Assembly: GCF_029227915.1 (NCBI RefSeq)
Contig: NC_079876.1
Span: 39,477,828-39,541,827 of the forward strand
From: Hydractinia symbiolongicarpus
Taxonomy: Eukaryota > Cnidaria > Hydrozoa > Anthoathecata > Hydractiniidae
Reading direction: 5' to 3'
DNA length: 64,000 nt
Part shown: positions 23,862 through 36,332 of the stretch, piece after piece
Numbering within the stretch: the first letter of the stretch is position 1
Layout: every line of letters begins with the position of its first letter
Notes under the pieces: generated by a model
Told to the model about the DNA's origin: nothing
The model's input: the letters and a program-made list of their open reading frames with translations, nothing else
Databases searched by the model: none
Position numbers and translations under genes: made by a program

Positions 23862-25676
23862 ATGATTTTTTAAAATATTATTTCACCACTAAAGCTCATG
23901 AGACTTGTAGTTTTTAAAAATGTTTTCATTTTTGATGAGACGCTGAATAAAAGAAGTTTAAACGCCAGCAAACGAAAACCCGCGATTCCGGTAAATCCCG
24001 GACTCGGCCCGTATAGTCAAAAGTATACAAAGAAAGTACCCAGGGAGTAAACTCATTTCCCGAACGATTTTTTAAAATATTTTTTCACCACTGAAACGCA
24101 TGAGACTTGTAGTTTTCAAAAATGTTTTCATTCTTGATGAGACGCTGAATAAAAGAAGTTTAATTGCCGGCAAACGAAAACCTGCGATTTCCCGTAAATC
24201 CCGGACTCGGCCCGTATAGTAAAGAATGTACCCGGGATGTAAACTCATTTCCCGAACGATTTTTTAAATTATTATTTCACCACTAAAACCCATGAGACTT
24301 ATAGTTTTTAAAAATGTTTTCATTTTTGATGAGACGCTGAATAAAAGAAGTTTAATCGCCGGCAAACGAAAACCCGCCATTTCCCGTAAACCACGGACTC
24401 GGCCCGTATAGTCAAAAGTATACAAAGAAATTACCCAGGGAGTAAACTCATTTTCCGAACGATTTTTTATATTATTTTTTCACCACTACAACGCATGAGA
24501 CTTGTAGTTTTTAAAAATGTTTTCATTTTTGATGAGACGCTGGATAAAAGAAGTTTAATCGCCGGCAAACGAAAACCCGCCATTTCCCGTAAACCCCGGA
24601 CTCGTCCCGTATAGTCAAAAGTATACAAAGAAAGTACCCAGGGAGTAAACTCATTTCCCGAACGAATTTTTAAATTACTTTTTCACCACTAAAACGTATG
24701 AGACTTGTAGTTTTCAAAAATGTTTTCATTTTTGATGAGACGCTGAATAAAAGAAGTTTAATCGCCGGCAAACGAAAACCTGCGATTTCCCGTAAATCCC
24801 GGACTCGGCCTGTATAGTCAAAAGTATACAAAGAAAGTACCCAGGGTGTAAACTCATTTCCCGAACGAATTTTTAAATTACTTTTTCACCACTAAAACGT
24901 ATGAGACTTGTAGGTTTTAAAAATGTTTTCATTTTTGATGAGACGCTGAATAAAAGAAGTTTAATCGCCGGCAAACGAAAACCTGCGATTTCCCGTAAAT
25001 CCCGGACTCGGCCTGTATAGTCAAAAGTATAGAAAGAAAGTACCCAGGGTGTAAACTCATTTCCCGAACGATTTTTTAAATTATTTTTTCACCACTAAAA
25101 CGCATGAGACTTGTAGTCTTCAAAAATGTTTTCATTTTTGATGAGACGCTGAATAAAAGTAGTTTAATCGCCGGCAAACGAAAACCTGCGCTTTCCCGTA
25201 AATCCCGTACCCGGCCCGTATAGTCAAAAGTATACAAAGAAAGTGCCCAGGGAGTAAACTCATTTCCCAAACGATTTTTTAAATTATTATTTCAGCACTA
25301 AAGCCCATGAGACTTGTATTTTTTAAAAATGTTTTCATTTTTGATGAGACGCTGAATAAAAGAAGTTTAATCGCCGGCAAACGAAAACCCGCAATTTCCC
25401 GTAAATCCCGGTCTCGGCCCGTATAGTCAAAAGTATACAAGGAAAGTACCCAGTGAGTAAACTCATTTCCCTAACGAATTTTTAAATTATTTTTTCACCA
25501 CTAAAACGCATGAGACTTGTAGTTTTCAAAAATGTTTTCATTTTTGATGAGACGCTGAATAAAAGAAGTTTAATCGCCGGCGAATAAAAACTTGCGATTT
25601 CCCGTAAATCCCGGACTCGGCCCGTCTAGTCAAAAGTATACAAAGAGAGTACCCAGGGTGTAAACTCATTTCCCGA
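23862..25676. repeat. Region 2 continuation with GTATGAG and GTCTTC monomers
   Basis: Monomers at 23862, 24064 (192 bp), 24256, 24459, 24662, 24865, 25068, 25271 and 25474 continue beyond the duplicated part. Marks are ACGAATTTTTAAATTAC with AAAACGTATGAG (24662, 24865), GTAGTCTTCAAAAATG with CCTGCGCTTTCCC (25068), TTCAGCACTAAAGCCC (25271) and GCCGGCGAATAAAAAC (25474). Confidence 0.85.
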
Positions 25677-25880
25677 ACGATTTTTTAAATTATTATTTCA
25701 CAACTAAAGCCCATGAGACTTGTAGTTTTCAGAAATGTTTTCATTTTTGATGAAACTCTGAATAAAAGAAGTTTAATCGCCGGCAAACGAAAACCTGCGA
25801 TTTCCCGTAAATCCCGGACTCGGCCCGTCTAGTCAAAAGTATACAAAGAGAGTACCCAGGGTGTAAACTCATTTCCCGAA
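24960..25880. repeat. ~0.9-kb duplicated segment, matches 29200-30120
   Basis: Four to five consecutive monomers (GTCTTC, TTCAGCAC, GGCGAATAAAAAC, CACAACTAAAGCCC) recur in the same order at +4241 bp. Differences include CCGTACCCGG versus CCGTAACCGG, and GATGAGACGC versus GATAAGACGC. The two copies are separated by other satellite monomers, so this is a non-adjacent duplication. Confidence 0.8.
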
Positions 25881-27086
25881 CGATTTTTTAAATTATTATT
25901 TCACAACTAAAGCCCATGAGACTTGTAGTTTTCAGAAATGTTTTCATTTTTGATGAGACTCTGAATAAAAGAAGTTTAATCGCCGGCAAACGAAAACCTG
26001 CGATTTCCCGTAAATCCCGGACTCGGCCCGTATAGTCAAAAGTATACAAAGAAATCACCCAGGGAGTAAACTTATTTCCCGAACGATTTTTTAAATTGTT
26101 ATTTCACCACTAAAGCCCATGAGACTTGTAGTTTTCAAAAATGTTTTCATTTTTGATGAGACGCTGAATAAAAGAAGTTTAATCACCGGCAAACGAAAAC
26201 CCGCCATTTCCCGTAAACCCCGGACTCGGCCCGCATAGTCAAAAGTATACAAAGAAAGTACCCAGGGAGTAAACTCATTTCCCGAACGATTTTTTTATTT
26301 ATTTTTTCACCACTAAAACGCATGAGATTTGTAGTTTTCAAAAATGTTTTCATTTTTGATGAGACGCTGAATAAAAGAAGTTTAATCGCCGGCAAACGAA
26401 AACCTGCGATTTCCCGTAAATCCCGGACTCGGCCCGTATAATCAAAAGTATACAAAGAAAGTACTCAGGGAGTAAACTCATTTCCCGAACGATTTTTTAA
26501 ATTATTTTTTCACCACTAAAACGCATGAGACTTGTAGTTTTCAAAAATGTTTTCATTTTTGATGAGACGCTGAATAAAAGAAGTTTAATCACCGGCAAAC
26601 GAAAACCCGCCATTTCCCGTAAACCCCGGACTCGGCCCGCATAGTCAAAAGTATACAAAGAAAGTACCCAGGGAGTAAACTCATTTCCCGAACGATTTTT
26701 TAATTTATTTTTTCACCACTAAAACGCATGAGATTTGTAGTTTTCAAAAATGTTTTCATTTTTGATGAGACGCTGAATAAAAGAAGTTTAATCGCCGGCA
26801 AACGAAAACCTGCGATTTCCCGTAAATCCCGGACTCGGCCCGTATAGTCAAAAGTATACAAAGAAAGTAACCAGGAAGTAAACTCATTTCCCGAACGACT
26901 TTTTAAAATATTTTTTCACCACTAAAACGCATGAGACTTGTAGTTTTTAAAAATGTTTTCATTTTTGATGAGACGCTGAATAAAAGAAGTTTAATCGCCG
27001 GCAAACGAAAACCTGCAATTTCCCGTAAATCCCGGACTCGGCCCGTATAGTAAAGAATGTACCCGGGATGTAAACTCATTTCCCGA
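25677..27086. repeat. 7-monomer tandem unit, copy 1 (1410 bp)
   Basis: Monomers at 25677, 25880, 26083, 26286, 26489, 26692 and 26895, the last being the 192-bp form: 6 x 203 + 192 = 1410. Marks are CACAACTAAAGCCC with TTTTCAGAAATG and GAGACTCTG (first two), AAATTGTTATTTC, GATTTGTAG, ATCACCGGC with CCCGCATAG, and ACGACTTTTTAAAATA. Confidence 0.86.
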
Positions 27087-28496
27087 ACGATTTTTTAAAT
27101 TATTATTTCACAACTAAAGCCCATGAGACTTGTAGTTTTCAGAAATGTTTTCATTTTTGATGAGACTCTGAATAAAAGAAGTTTAATCGCCGGCAAACGA
27201 AAACCTGCGATTTCCCGTAAATCCCGGACTCGGCCCGTCTAGTCAAAAGTATACAAAGAGAGTACCCAGGGTGTAAACTCATTTCCCGAACGATTTTTTA
27301 AATTATTATTTCACAACTAAAGCCCATGAGACTTGTAGTTTTCAGAAATGTTTTCATTTTTGATGAGACTCTGAATAAAAGAAATTTAATCGCCGGCAAA
27401 CGAAAACCTGCGATTTCCCGTAAATCCCGGACTCGGCCCGTATAGTCAAAAGTATACAAAGAAATCACCCAGGGAGTAAACTCATTTCCCGAACGATTTT
27501 TTAAATTGTTATTTCACCACTAAAACGCATGAGATTTGTAGTTTTCAAAAATGTTTTCATTTTTGATGAGACGCTGAATAAAAGAAGTTTAATCGCCGGC
27601 AAACGAAAACCTGCGATTTCCCGTAAATCCCGGACTCGGCCCGTATAATCAAAAGTATACAAAGAAAGTACTCAGGGAGTAAACTCATTTCCCGAACGAT
27701 TTTTTAAATTATTTTTTCACCACTAAAACGCATGAGACTTGTAGTTTTCAAAAATGTTTTCATTTTTGATGAGACGCTGAATAAAAGAAGTTTAATCACC
27801 GGCAAACGAAAACCCGCCATTTCCCGTAAACCCCGGACTCGGCCCGCATAGTCAAAAGTATACAAAGAAAGTACCCAGGGAGTAAACTCATTTCCCGAAC
27901 GATTTTTTAATTTATTTTTTCACCACTAAAACGCATGAGACTTGTAGTTTTCAAAAATGTTTTCATTTTTGATGAGACGCTGAATAAAAGAAGTTTAATC
28001 ACCGGCAAACGAAAACCCGCCATTTCCCGTAAACCCCGGACTCGGCCCGCATAGTCAAAAGTATACAAAGAAAGTACCCAGGGAGTAAACTCATTTCCCG
28101 AACGATTTTTTAATTTATTTTTTCACCACTAAAACGCATGAGATTTGTAGTTTTCAAAAATGTTTTCATTTTTGATGAGACGCTGAATAAAAGAAGTTTA
28201 ATCGCCGGCAAACGAAAACCTGCGATTTCCCGTAAATCCCGGACTCGGCCCGTATAGTCAAAAGTATACAAAGAAAGTACCCAGGAAGTAAACTCATTTC
28301 CCGAACGACTTTTTAAAATATTTTTTCACCACTAAAACGCATGAGACTTGTAGTTTTTAAAAATGTTTTCATTTTTGATGAGACGCTGAATAAAAGAAGT
28401 TTAATCGCCGGCAAACGAAAACCTGCAATTTCCCGTAAATCCCGGACTCGGCCCGTATAGTAAAGAATGTACCCGGGATGTAAACTCATTTCCCGA
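27087..28496. repeat. 7-monomer tandem unit, copy 2 (1410 bp)
   Basis: Same length and ends as copy 1, but the middle was rearranged. The monomer at 27493 fuses the 5' end of 26083 (AAATTGTTATTTC) with the body of 26286 (GATTTGTAG, GTACTCAGGG), losing one monomer. The ATCACCGGC monomer is present twice in a row (27696, 27899), gaining one. Total length is unchanged by these compensating events. Confidence 0.84.
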
Positions 28497-31337
28497 ACGA
28501 TTTTTTAAATTATTATTTCACCACTAAAACCCATGAGACTTATAGTTTTTAAAAATGTTTTCATTTTTGATGAGACGCTGAATAAAAGAAGTTTAATCAC
28601 CGGCAAACGAAAACCCGCCATTTCCCGTAAACCACGAACTCGGCCCGTATAGTCAAAAGTATACAAAGAAATTACCCAGGGAGTAAACTCATTTTCCGAA
28701 CGATTTTTTAAATTATTTTTTCACCACTACAACGCATGAGACTTGTAGTTTTTAAAAATATTTTCATTTTTGATGAGACGCTGAATAAAAGAAGTTTAAT
28801 CGCCGGCAAACGAAAACCCGCCTTTTCCCGTAAACCCCGGACTCGGCCCGTATAGTCAAAAGTATACAAAGAAAGTACCCAGGGAGTAAACTCATTTCCC
28901 GAACGATTTTTTAATTTATTTTTTCACCACTAAAACGCATGAGACTTGTAGTTTTCAAAAATGTTTTCATTTTTGATGAAACGTTGAATAAAGGAAGTTT
29001 AATCGCCGGCAAACGAAAACCTGCGATTTCCCGTAAATCCCGGACTCGGCCCGTATAGTCAAAAGTATGCAAAGAAAGTTCCCAGGGAGTAAACTCATTT
29101 CCCGAACGATTTTTTAAATTATTATTTCACCACTAAAGCTCATGAGACTTGTAGTTTTTAAAAATGTTTTCATTTTTGATGAGACGCTGAATAAAAGAAG
29201 TTTAATCGCCGGCAAACGAAAACCTGCGATTTCCCGTAAATCCCGGACTCGGCCTGTATAGTCAAAAGTATACAAAGAAAGTACCCAGGGTGTAAACTCA
29301 TTTCCCGAACGATTTTTTGAATTATTTTTTCACCACTAAAACGCATGAGACTTGTAGTCTTCAAAAATGTTTTCATTTTTGATAAGACGCTGAATAAAAG
29401 TAGTTTAATCGCCGGCAAACGAAAACCTGCGCTTTCCCGTAAATCCCGTAACCGGCCCGTATAGTCAAAAGTATACAAAGAAAGTGCCCAGGGAGTAAAC
29501 TCATTTCCCAAACGATTTTTTAAATTATTATTTCAGCACTAAAGCCCATGAGACTTGTAGTTTTTAAAAATGTTTTCATTTTTGATGAGACGCTGAATAA
29601 AAGAAGTTTAATCGCCGGCAAACGAAAACCCGCAATTTCCCGTAAATCCCGGTCTCGGCCCGTATAGTCATAAGTATACAAGGAAAGTACCCAGTGAGTA
29701 AACTCATTTCCCTAACGAATTTTTAAATTATTTTTTCACCACTAAAACGCATGAGACTTGTAGTTTTCAAAAATGTTTTCATTTTTGATGAAACGCTGAA
29801 TAAAAGAAGTTTAATCGCCGGCGAATAAAAACTTGCGATTTCCCGTAAATCCCGGACTCGGCCCGTCTAGTCAAAAGTATACAAAGAGAGTACCCAGGGT
29901 GTAAACTCATTTCCCGAACGATTTTTTAAATTATTATTTCACAACTAAAGCCCATGAGACTTGTAGTTTTCAGAAATGTTTTCATTTTTGATGAGACTCT
30001 GAATAAAAGAAGTTTAATCGCCGGCAAACGAAAACCTGCGATTTCCCGTAAATCCCGGACTCGGCCCGTCTAGTCAAAAGTATACAAAGAGAGTACCCAG
30101 GGTGTAAACTCATTTCGCGAACGATTTTTTAAATTATTATTTCACCACTAAAACCCATGAGACTTATAGTTTTTAAAAATGTTTTCATTTTTGATGAGAC
30201 GCTGAATAAAAGAAGTTTAATCACCGGCAAACGAAAACCCGCCATTTCCCGTAAACCAAGAACTCGGCCCGTATAGTCAAAAGTATACAAAGAAATTACC
30301 CAGGGAGTAAACTCATTTTCCGAACGATTTTTTAAATTATTTTTTCACCACTACAACGCATGAGACTTGTAGTTTTTAAAAATGTTTTCATTTTTGATGA
30401 GACGCTGAATAAAAGAAGTTTAATCGCCGGCAAACGAAAACCCGCCTCTTCCCGTAAACCCCGGACTCGGCCCGTATAGTCAAAAGTATACAAAGAAAGT
30501 ACCCAGGGAGTAAACTCATTTCCCGAACGATTTTTTAATTTATTTTTTCACCACTAAAACGCATGAGACTTGTAGTTTTCAAAAATGTTTTCATTTTTGA
30601 TGAAACGTTGAATAAAGGAAGTTTAATCGCCGGCAAACGAAAACCTGCGATTTCCCGTAAATCCCGGACTCGGCCCGTATAGTCAAAAGTATGCAAAGAA
30701 AGTTCCCAGGGAGTAAACTCATTTCCCGAACGATTTTTTAAATTATTATTTCACCACTAAAGCTCATGAGACTTGTAGTTTTTAAAAATGTTTTCATTTT
30801 TGATGAGATGCTGAATAAAAGAAGTTTAAACGCCGGCAAACGAAAACCCGCGATTCCCGTAAATCCCGGACTCGGCCCGTATAGTCAAAAGTATACAAAG
30901 AAAGTACCCAGAGAGTAAACTCATTTCCCGAACGATTTTTTAAAATATTTTGTCACCACTAAAACGCATGAGACTTGTAGTTTTTAAAAATGTTTTCATT
31001 TTTGATGAGACGCTGAATAAAAGAAGTTTAATCGCCGGCAAACGAAAACCCGCCTTTTCCCGTAAACCCCGGACTCGGCCCGTATAGTCAAAAGTATACA
31101 AAGAAAGTACCCAGGGAGTAAACTCATTTCCCGAACGATTTTTTAAATTATTATTTCACCACTAAAGCTCATGAGACTTGTAGTTTTTAAAAATGTTTTC
31201 ATTTTTGATGAGACGCTGAATAAAAGAAGTTTAATCGCCGGCAAACGAAAACCTACGATTTCCCGTAAATCCCGGACTGGGTCCGTATAGTCAAAAGTAT
31301 ACAAAGAAAGTACCAAGGGAGTAAACTCATTTCCCGA
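28497..31337. repeat. Region 2 mosaic with an 8-monomer offset repeat
   Basis: Fourteen monomers. The order ACCCATGAG, CTACAACGC, GAAACGTTGAATAAAGG, AGCTCATGAG at 28497-29170 returns at 30121-30795 (offset 1624 = 8 monomers), with shared rare variants GTATGCAAAG and AGTTCCCAGGG. Between them lies the 4241-bp-offset copy. Monomers at 30730, 30932 and 31135 introduce the AGCTC/AAAATATT alternation that leads into HOR-2. Confidence 0.8.
29200..30120. repeat. ~0.9-kb duplicated segment, copy of 24960-25880
   Basis: See the entry at 24960. Entry into the segment is inside the monomer at 29106, which begins as AGCTCATGAG type and ends as the GGCCTGTATAG/CAGGGTGTAAAC type. The exit is at 30121, where ACCCATGAG monomers resume. 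Confidence 0.8.
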
Positions 31338-33121
31338 ACGATTTTTCAAAATATTTTTTCACCACTAAAACGCATGAGACTTGTAGTTTTCAAAAATGTT
31401 TTCATTTTTGATGAGACGCTGAATAAAAGAAGTTTAATCGCCGGCAAACGAAAACCTGCGATTTCCCGTAAATCCCGGAATCGGCCCGTATAGTAAAGAA
31501 ATAAGCCGGGATGTAAACTCATTTCCCGAACGATTTTTTAAATTATTATTTCACCACTAAAACCCATGAGACTTATAGTTTTTAAAAATGTTTTCATTTT
31601 TGATGAGACGCTGAATAAAAGAAGTTTAATCACCGGCAAAGGAAAACCCGCCATTTCCAAAAGTATACAAAGAAATTACCCAGGGAGTAAACTCATTTTC
31701 CGAACGATTTTTTAAATTATTTTTTCACCACTACAACGCATGAGACTTGTAGTTTTTAAAAATGTTTTCATTTTTGATGAGACGCTGAATAAAAGAAGTT
31801 TAATCGCCGGCAAGCGAAAACCCGCCTTTTCCCGTAAACCCCGGACTCGGCCCGTATAGTCAAAAGTATACAAAGAAAGTACCCAGGGAGTAAACTCATT
31901 TCCTGAACGATTTTTTAATTTATTTTTTCACCACTAAAACGCATGAGACTTGTAGTTTTCAAAAATGTTTTCATTTTTGATGAAACGCTGAATAAAGGAA
32001 GTTTAATCGCCGGCAAACGAAAACCTGCGATTTCCCGTAAATCCCGGACTCGGCCCGTATAGTCAAAAGTATACAAAGAAAGTTCCCAGAGAGTAAACTC
32101 ATTTCCCGAACGATTTTTTAAATTATTATTTCACCACTAAAGCTCATGAGACTTGTAGTTTTTAAAAATGTTTTCATTTTTGATGAGACGCTGAATAAAA
32201 GAAGTTTAAACGCCGGCAAACGAAAACCCGCGATTCCCGTAAATCCCGGACTCGGCCCGTATAGTCAAAAGTATACAAAGAAAGTGCCCAGGGAGTAAAC
32301 TCATTTCCCGAACGATTTTTTAAAATATTTTTTCACCACTAAAACGAGTGAGACTTGTAGTTTTTAAAAATGTTTTCATTTTTGATGAGACGCTGAATAA
32401 AAGAAGTTTAATCGCCGGCAAACGAAAACCCGCCTTTTCCCGTAAACCCCGGACTCGGCCCGTATAGTCAAAAGTATACAAAGAAAGTACCCAGGGAGTA
32501 AACTCATTTCCCGAACGATTTTTTAAATTATTATTTCACCACTAAAGCTCATGAGACTTGTAGTTTTTAAAAATGTTTTCATTTTTGATGAGACGCTGAA
32601 TAAAAGTAGTTTAAACGCCGGCAAACGAAAACCCGCGATTCCCGTAAATCCCGGACTCGGCCCGTATAGTCAAAAGTATACAAAGAAAGTACCCAGGGAG
32701 TAAACTCATTTCCCGAACGATTTTTTAAAATATTTTTTCACCACTAAAACGAGTGAGACTTGTAGTTTTTAAAAATGTTTTCACTTTTGATGAGACGCTG
32801 AATAAAAGAAGTTTAAGCGCCGGCAAACGAAAACCCGCCTTTTCCCGTAAACCCCGGACTCGGCCCGTATAGTCAAAAGTATACAAAGAAAGTACCCAGG
32901 GAGTAAACTCATTTCCCGAACGATTTTTTAAATTATTATTTCACCACTAAAGCTCACGAGACTTGTAGTTTTTAAAAATGTTTTCATTTTTGATGAGACG
33001 CTGAATAAAAGTAGTTTAAACGCCGGCAAACGAAAACCCGCGATTCCCGTAAATCCCGGACTCGGCCCGTATAGTCAAAAGTATACAAAGAAAGTACCCA
33101 GGGAGTAAACTCATTTCCCGA
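31338..33121. repeat. HOR-2 enlarged copy (9 monomers, 1784 bp)
   Basis: Order: 192-bp monomer (31338, with the odd AAATAAGCCGGGATG), 174-bp ACCCATGAG (31530), CTACAACGC (31704), GAAACGCTGAATAAAGG (31907), then AGCTC and AACGAGTGAG monomers alternating at 32110, 32312, 32515, 32717 and 32920. Compared with the 7-mer below, it has one extra AACGAGTGAG/AGCTC pair. Confidence 0.82.
31530..31703. repeat. 174-bp monomer with a 29-bp internal deletion
   Basis: CGCCATTTCC joins directly to AAAAGTATAC, so the segment running from CGTAAACC to GTATAGTC is missing (29 bp). This removes the CCCGG...GGCCCG part of the CpG-rich module. It is the shortest monomer in the window and I saw only one copy. The monomer is otherwise normal ACCCATGAGACTTATAG type. 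Confidence 0.88.
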
Positions 33122-34326
33122 ACGATTTTTTAAAATATTTTTTCACCACTAAAACGCATGAGACTTGTAGTTTTCAAAAATTATTTCATTCTTGAAGAGA
33201 CGCTGAATAAAAGAAGTTTAATCGCCGGCAAACAAAAACCTGCGATTTCCCGTAAATCCCGGACTCGGCCCGTATAGTAAAGAATGTACCCGGGATGTAA
33301 ACTCATTTCCCGAACGATTTTTTAAATTATTATTTCACCACTAAAACCCATGAGACTTATAGTTTTTAAAAATGTTTTCATTTTTGATGAGACGCTGAAT
33401 AAAAGAAGTTTAATCACCGGCAAACGAAAACCCGCCATTTCCCGTAAACCACGGACTCGGCCCGTATAGTCAAAAGTATACAAAGAAATTACCCAGGGAG
33501 TAAACTCATTTTCCGAACGATTTTTTAAATTATTTTTTCACCACTACAACGCATGAGACTTGTAGTTTTTAAAAATGTTTTCATTTTTGATGAGACGCTG
33601 AATAAAAGAAGTTTAATCGCCGGCAAGCGAAAACCCGCCTTTTCCCGTAAACCCCGGACTCGGCCCGTATAGTCAAAAGTATACAAAGAAAGTACCCAGG
33701 GAGTAAACTCATTTCCCGAACGATTTTTTAATTTATTTTTTCACCACTAAAGCTCATGAGACTTGTAGTTTTTAAAAATGTTTTCATTTTTGATGAGACG
33801 CTGAATAAAAGAAGTTTAAACGCCGGCAAACGAAAACCCGCGATTCCCGTAAATCCCGGACTCGGCCCGTATAGTCAAAAGTATACAAAGAAAGTACCCA
33901 GGGAGTAAACTCATTTCCCGAACGATTTTTTAAAATATTTTTTCACCACTAAAACGAGTGAGACTTGTAGTTTTTAAAAATGTTTTCACTTTTGATGAGA
34001 CGCTGAATAAAAGAAGTTTAATCGCCGGCAAACGAAAACCCGCCTTTTCCCGTAAACCCCGGACTCGGCCCGTATAGTCAAAAGTATACAAAGAAAGTAC
34101 CCAGGGAGTAAACTCATTTCCCGAACGATTTTTTAAATTATTATTTCACCACTAAAGCTCATGAGACTTGTAGTTTTTAAAAATGTTTTCATTTTTGATG
34201 AGACGCTGAATAAAAGTAGTTTAAACGCCGGCAAACGAAAACCCGCGATTCCTGTAAATCCCGGACTCGGCCCGTATAGTCAAAAGTATACAAAGAAAGT
34301 ACCCAGGGAGTAAACTCATTTCCCGA
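33122..34326. repeat. HOR-2 deletion copy (6 monomers, 1205 bp)
   Basis: Order: 192-bp AAAAATTATTTCATTC monomer, ACCCATGAG, CTACAACGC, hybrid (33720), AACGAGTGAG, AGCTC. The monomer at 33720 has the 5' end of the GAAACGCTG type (TTTTAATTTATTTTTTC) and the body of the AGCTC type, so one monomer has been lost by fusion. Confidence 0.84.
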
Positions 34327-35734
34327 ACGATTTTTTAAAATATTTTTTCACCACTAAAACGCATGAGACTTGTAGTTTTCAAAAATTATTTCATTCTTGA
34401 TGAGACGCTGAATAAAAGAAGTTTAATCGCCGGCAAACAAAAACCTGCGATTTCCCGTAAATCCCGGACTCGGCCCGTATAGTAAAGAATGTACCCGGGA
34501 TGTAAACTCATTTCCCGAACGATTTTTTAAATTATTATTTCACCACTAAAACCCATGAGACTTATAGTTTTTAAAAATGTTTTCATTTTTGATGAGACGC
34601 TGAATAAAAGAAGTTTAATCACCGGCAAACGAAAACCCGCCATTTCCCGTAAACCACGGACTCGGCCCGTATAGTCAAAAGTATACAAAGAAATTACCCA
34701 GGGAGTAAACTCATTTTCCGAACGATTTTTTAAATTATTTTTTCACCACTACAACGCATGAGACTTGTAGTTTTTAAAAATGTTTTCATTTTTGATGAGA
34801 CGCTGAATAAAAGAAGTTTAATCGCCGGCAAGCGAAAACCCGCCTTTTCCCGTAAACCCCGGACTCGGCCCGTTTAGTCAAAAGTATACAAAGAAAGTAC
34901 CCAGGGAGTAAACTCATTTCCCGAACGATTTTTTAATTTATTTTTTCACCACTAAAACGCATGAGACTTGTAGTTTTCAAAAATGTTTTCATTTTTGATG
35001 AAACGCTGAATAAAGGAAGTTTAATCGCCGGCAAACGAAAACCTGCGATTTCCCGTAAATCCCGGACTCGGCCCGTATAGTCAAAAGTATACAAAGAAAG
35101 TTCCCAGGGAGTAAACTCATTTCCCGAACGATTTTTTAAATTATTATTTCACCACTAAAGCTCATGAGACTTGTAGTTTTTAAAAATGTTTTCATTTTTG
35201 ATGAGACGCTGAATAAAAGAAGTTTAAACGCCGGCAAACGAAAACCCGCGATTCCCGCTAATCCCGGACTCGGCCCGTATAGTCAAAAGTATACAAAGAA
35301 AGTACCCAGGGAGTAAACTCATTTCCCGAACGATTTTTTAAAATATTTTTTCACCACTAAAACGAGTGAGACTTGTAGTTTTTAAAAATGTTTTCACTTT
35401 TGATGAGACGCTGAATAAAAGAAGTTTAATCGCCGGCAAACGAAAACCCGCCTTTTCCCGTAAACCCCGGACTCGGCCCGTATAGTCAAAAGTATACAAA
35501 GAAAGTACCCAGGGAGTAAACTCATTTCCCGAACGATTTTTTAAATTATTATTTCACCACTAAAGCTCATGAGACTTGTAGTTTTTAAAAATGTTTTCAT
35601 TTTTGATGAGACGCTGAATAAAAGTAGTTTAAACGTTGGCAAACGAAAACCCGCGATTCCCGTAAATCCCGGACTCGGCCCGTATAGTCAAAAGTATACA
35701 AAGAAAGTACCCAGGGAGTAAACTCATTTCCCGA
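34327..35734. repeat. HOR-2 reference copy (7 monomers, 1408 bp)
   Basis: Order: 192-bp AAAAATTATTTCATTC monomer (34327), ACCCATGAG (34519), CTACAACGC (34722), GAAACGCTGAATAAAGG (34925), AGCTC with GATTCCCG (35128, 202 bp), AACGAGTGAG with TTTTCACTTTTG (35330), AGCTC with AAAAGTAGTTTAAACG (35533). The pattern starts again at 35735. Confidence 0.85.
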
Positions 35735-36332
35735 ACGATTTTTTAAAATATTTTTTCACCACTAAAACGCATGAGACTTGTAGTTTTCAAAAATTATTTC
35801 ATTCTTGATGAGACGCTGAATAAAAGAAGTTTAATCGCCGGCAAACGAAAACCTGCGATTTCCCGTAAATCCCGGACTCGGCCCGTATAGTAAAGAATGT
35901 ACCCGGGATTTAAACTCATTTCCCGAACGATTTTTTAAATTATTATTTCACCACTAAATCCCATGAGACTTATAGTTTTTAAAAATGTTTTCATTTTTGA
36001 TGAGACGCTGAATAAAAGAAGTTTAATCGCCGGCAAACGAAAACCCGCCATTTCCCGTAAACCACGGACTCGGGCCGTATATTCAAAAGTATACAAAGAA
36101 ATTACCCAGGGAGTAAACTCATTTTCCGAACGATTTTTTAAATTATTTTTTCACCACTACAACGCATGAGACTTGTAGTTTTCAAAAATTATTTCATTCT
36201 TGATGAGACGCTGAATAAAAGAAGTTTAATCGCCGGCAAACGAAAACCTGCGATTTCCCGTAAATCCCGTACTCAGCCCGTATAGTCAAAAGTATACAAA
36301 GAAAGTACCCAGGGAGTAAACTCATTTTCCGA
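35735..36332. repeat. Truncated HOR-2 and transition to region 3
   Basis: The 192-bp monomer at 35735 and the TCCCATGAGACTTATAG monomer at 35927 start another HOR-2. The monomer at 36130 switches from CTACAACGC to an AAAAATTATTTCATTC body with CCCGTACTCAGCCC. From 36333 onward no 192-bp monomers are seen. Confidence 0.78.
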
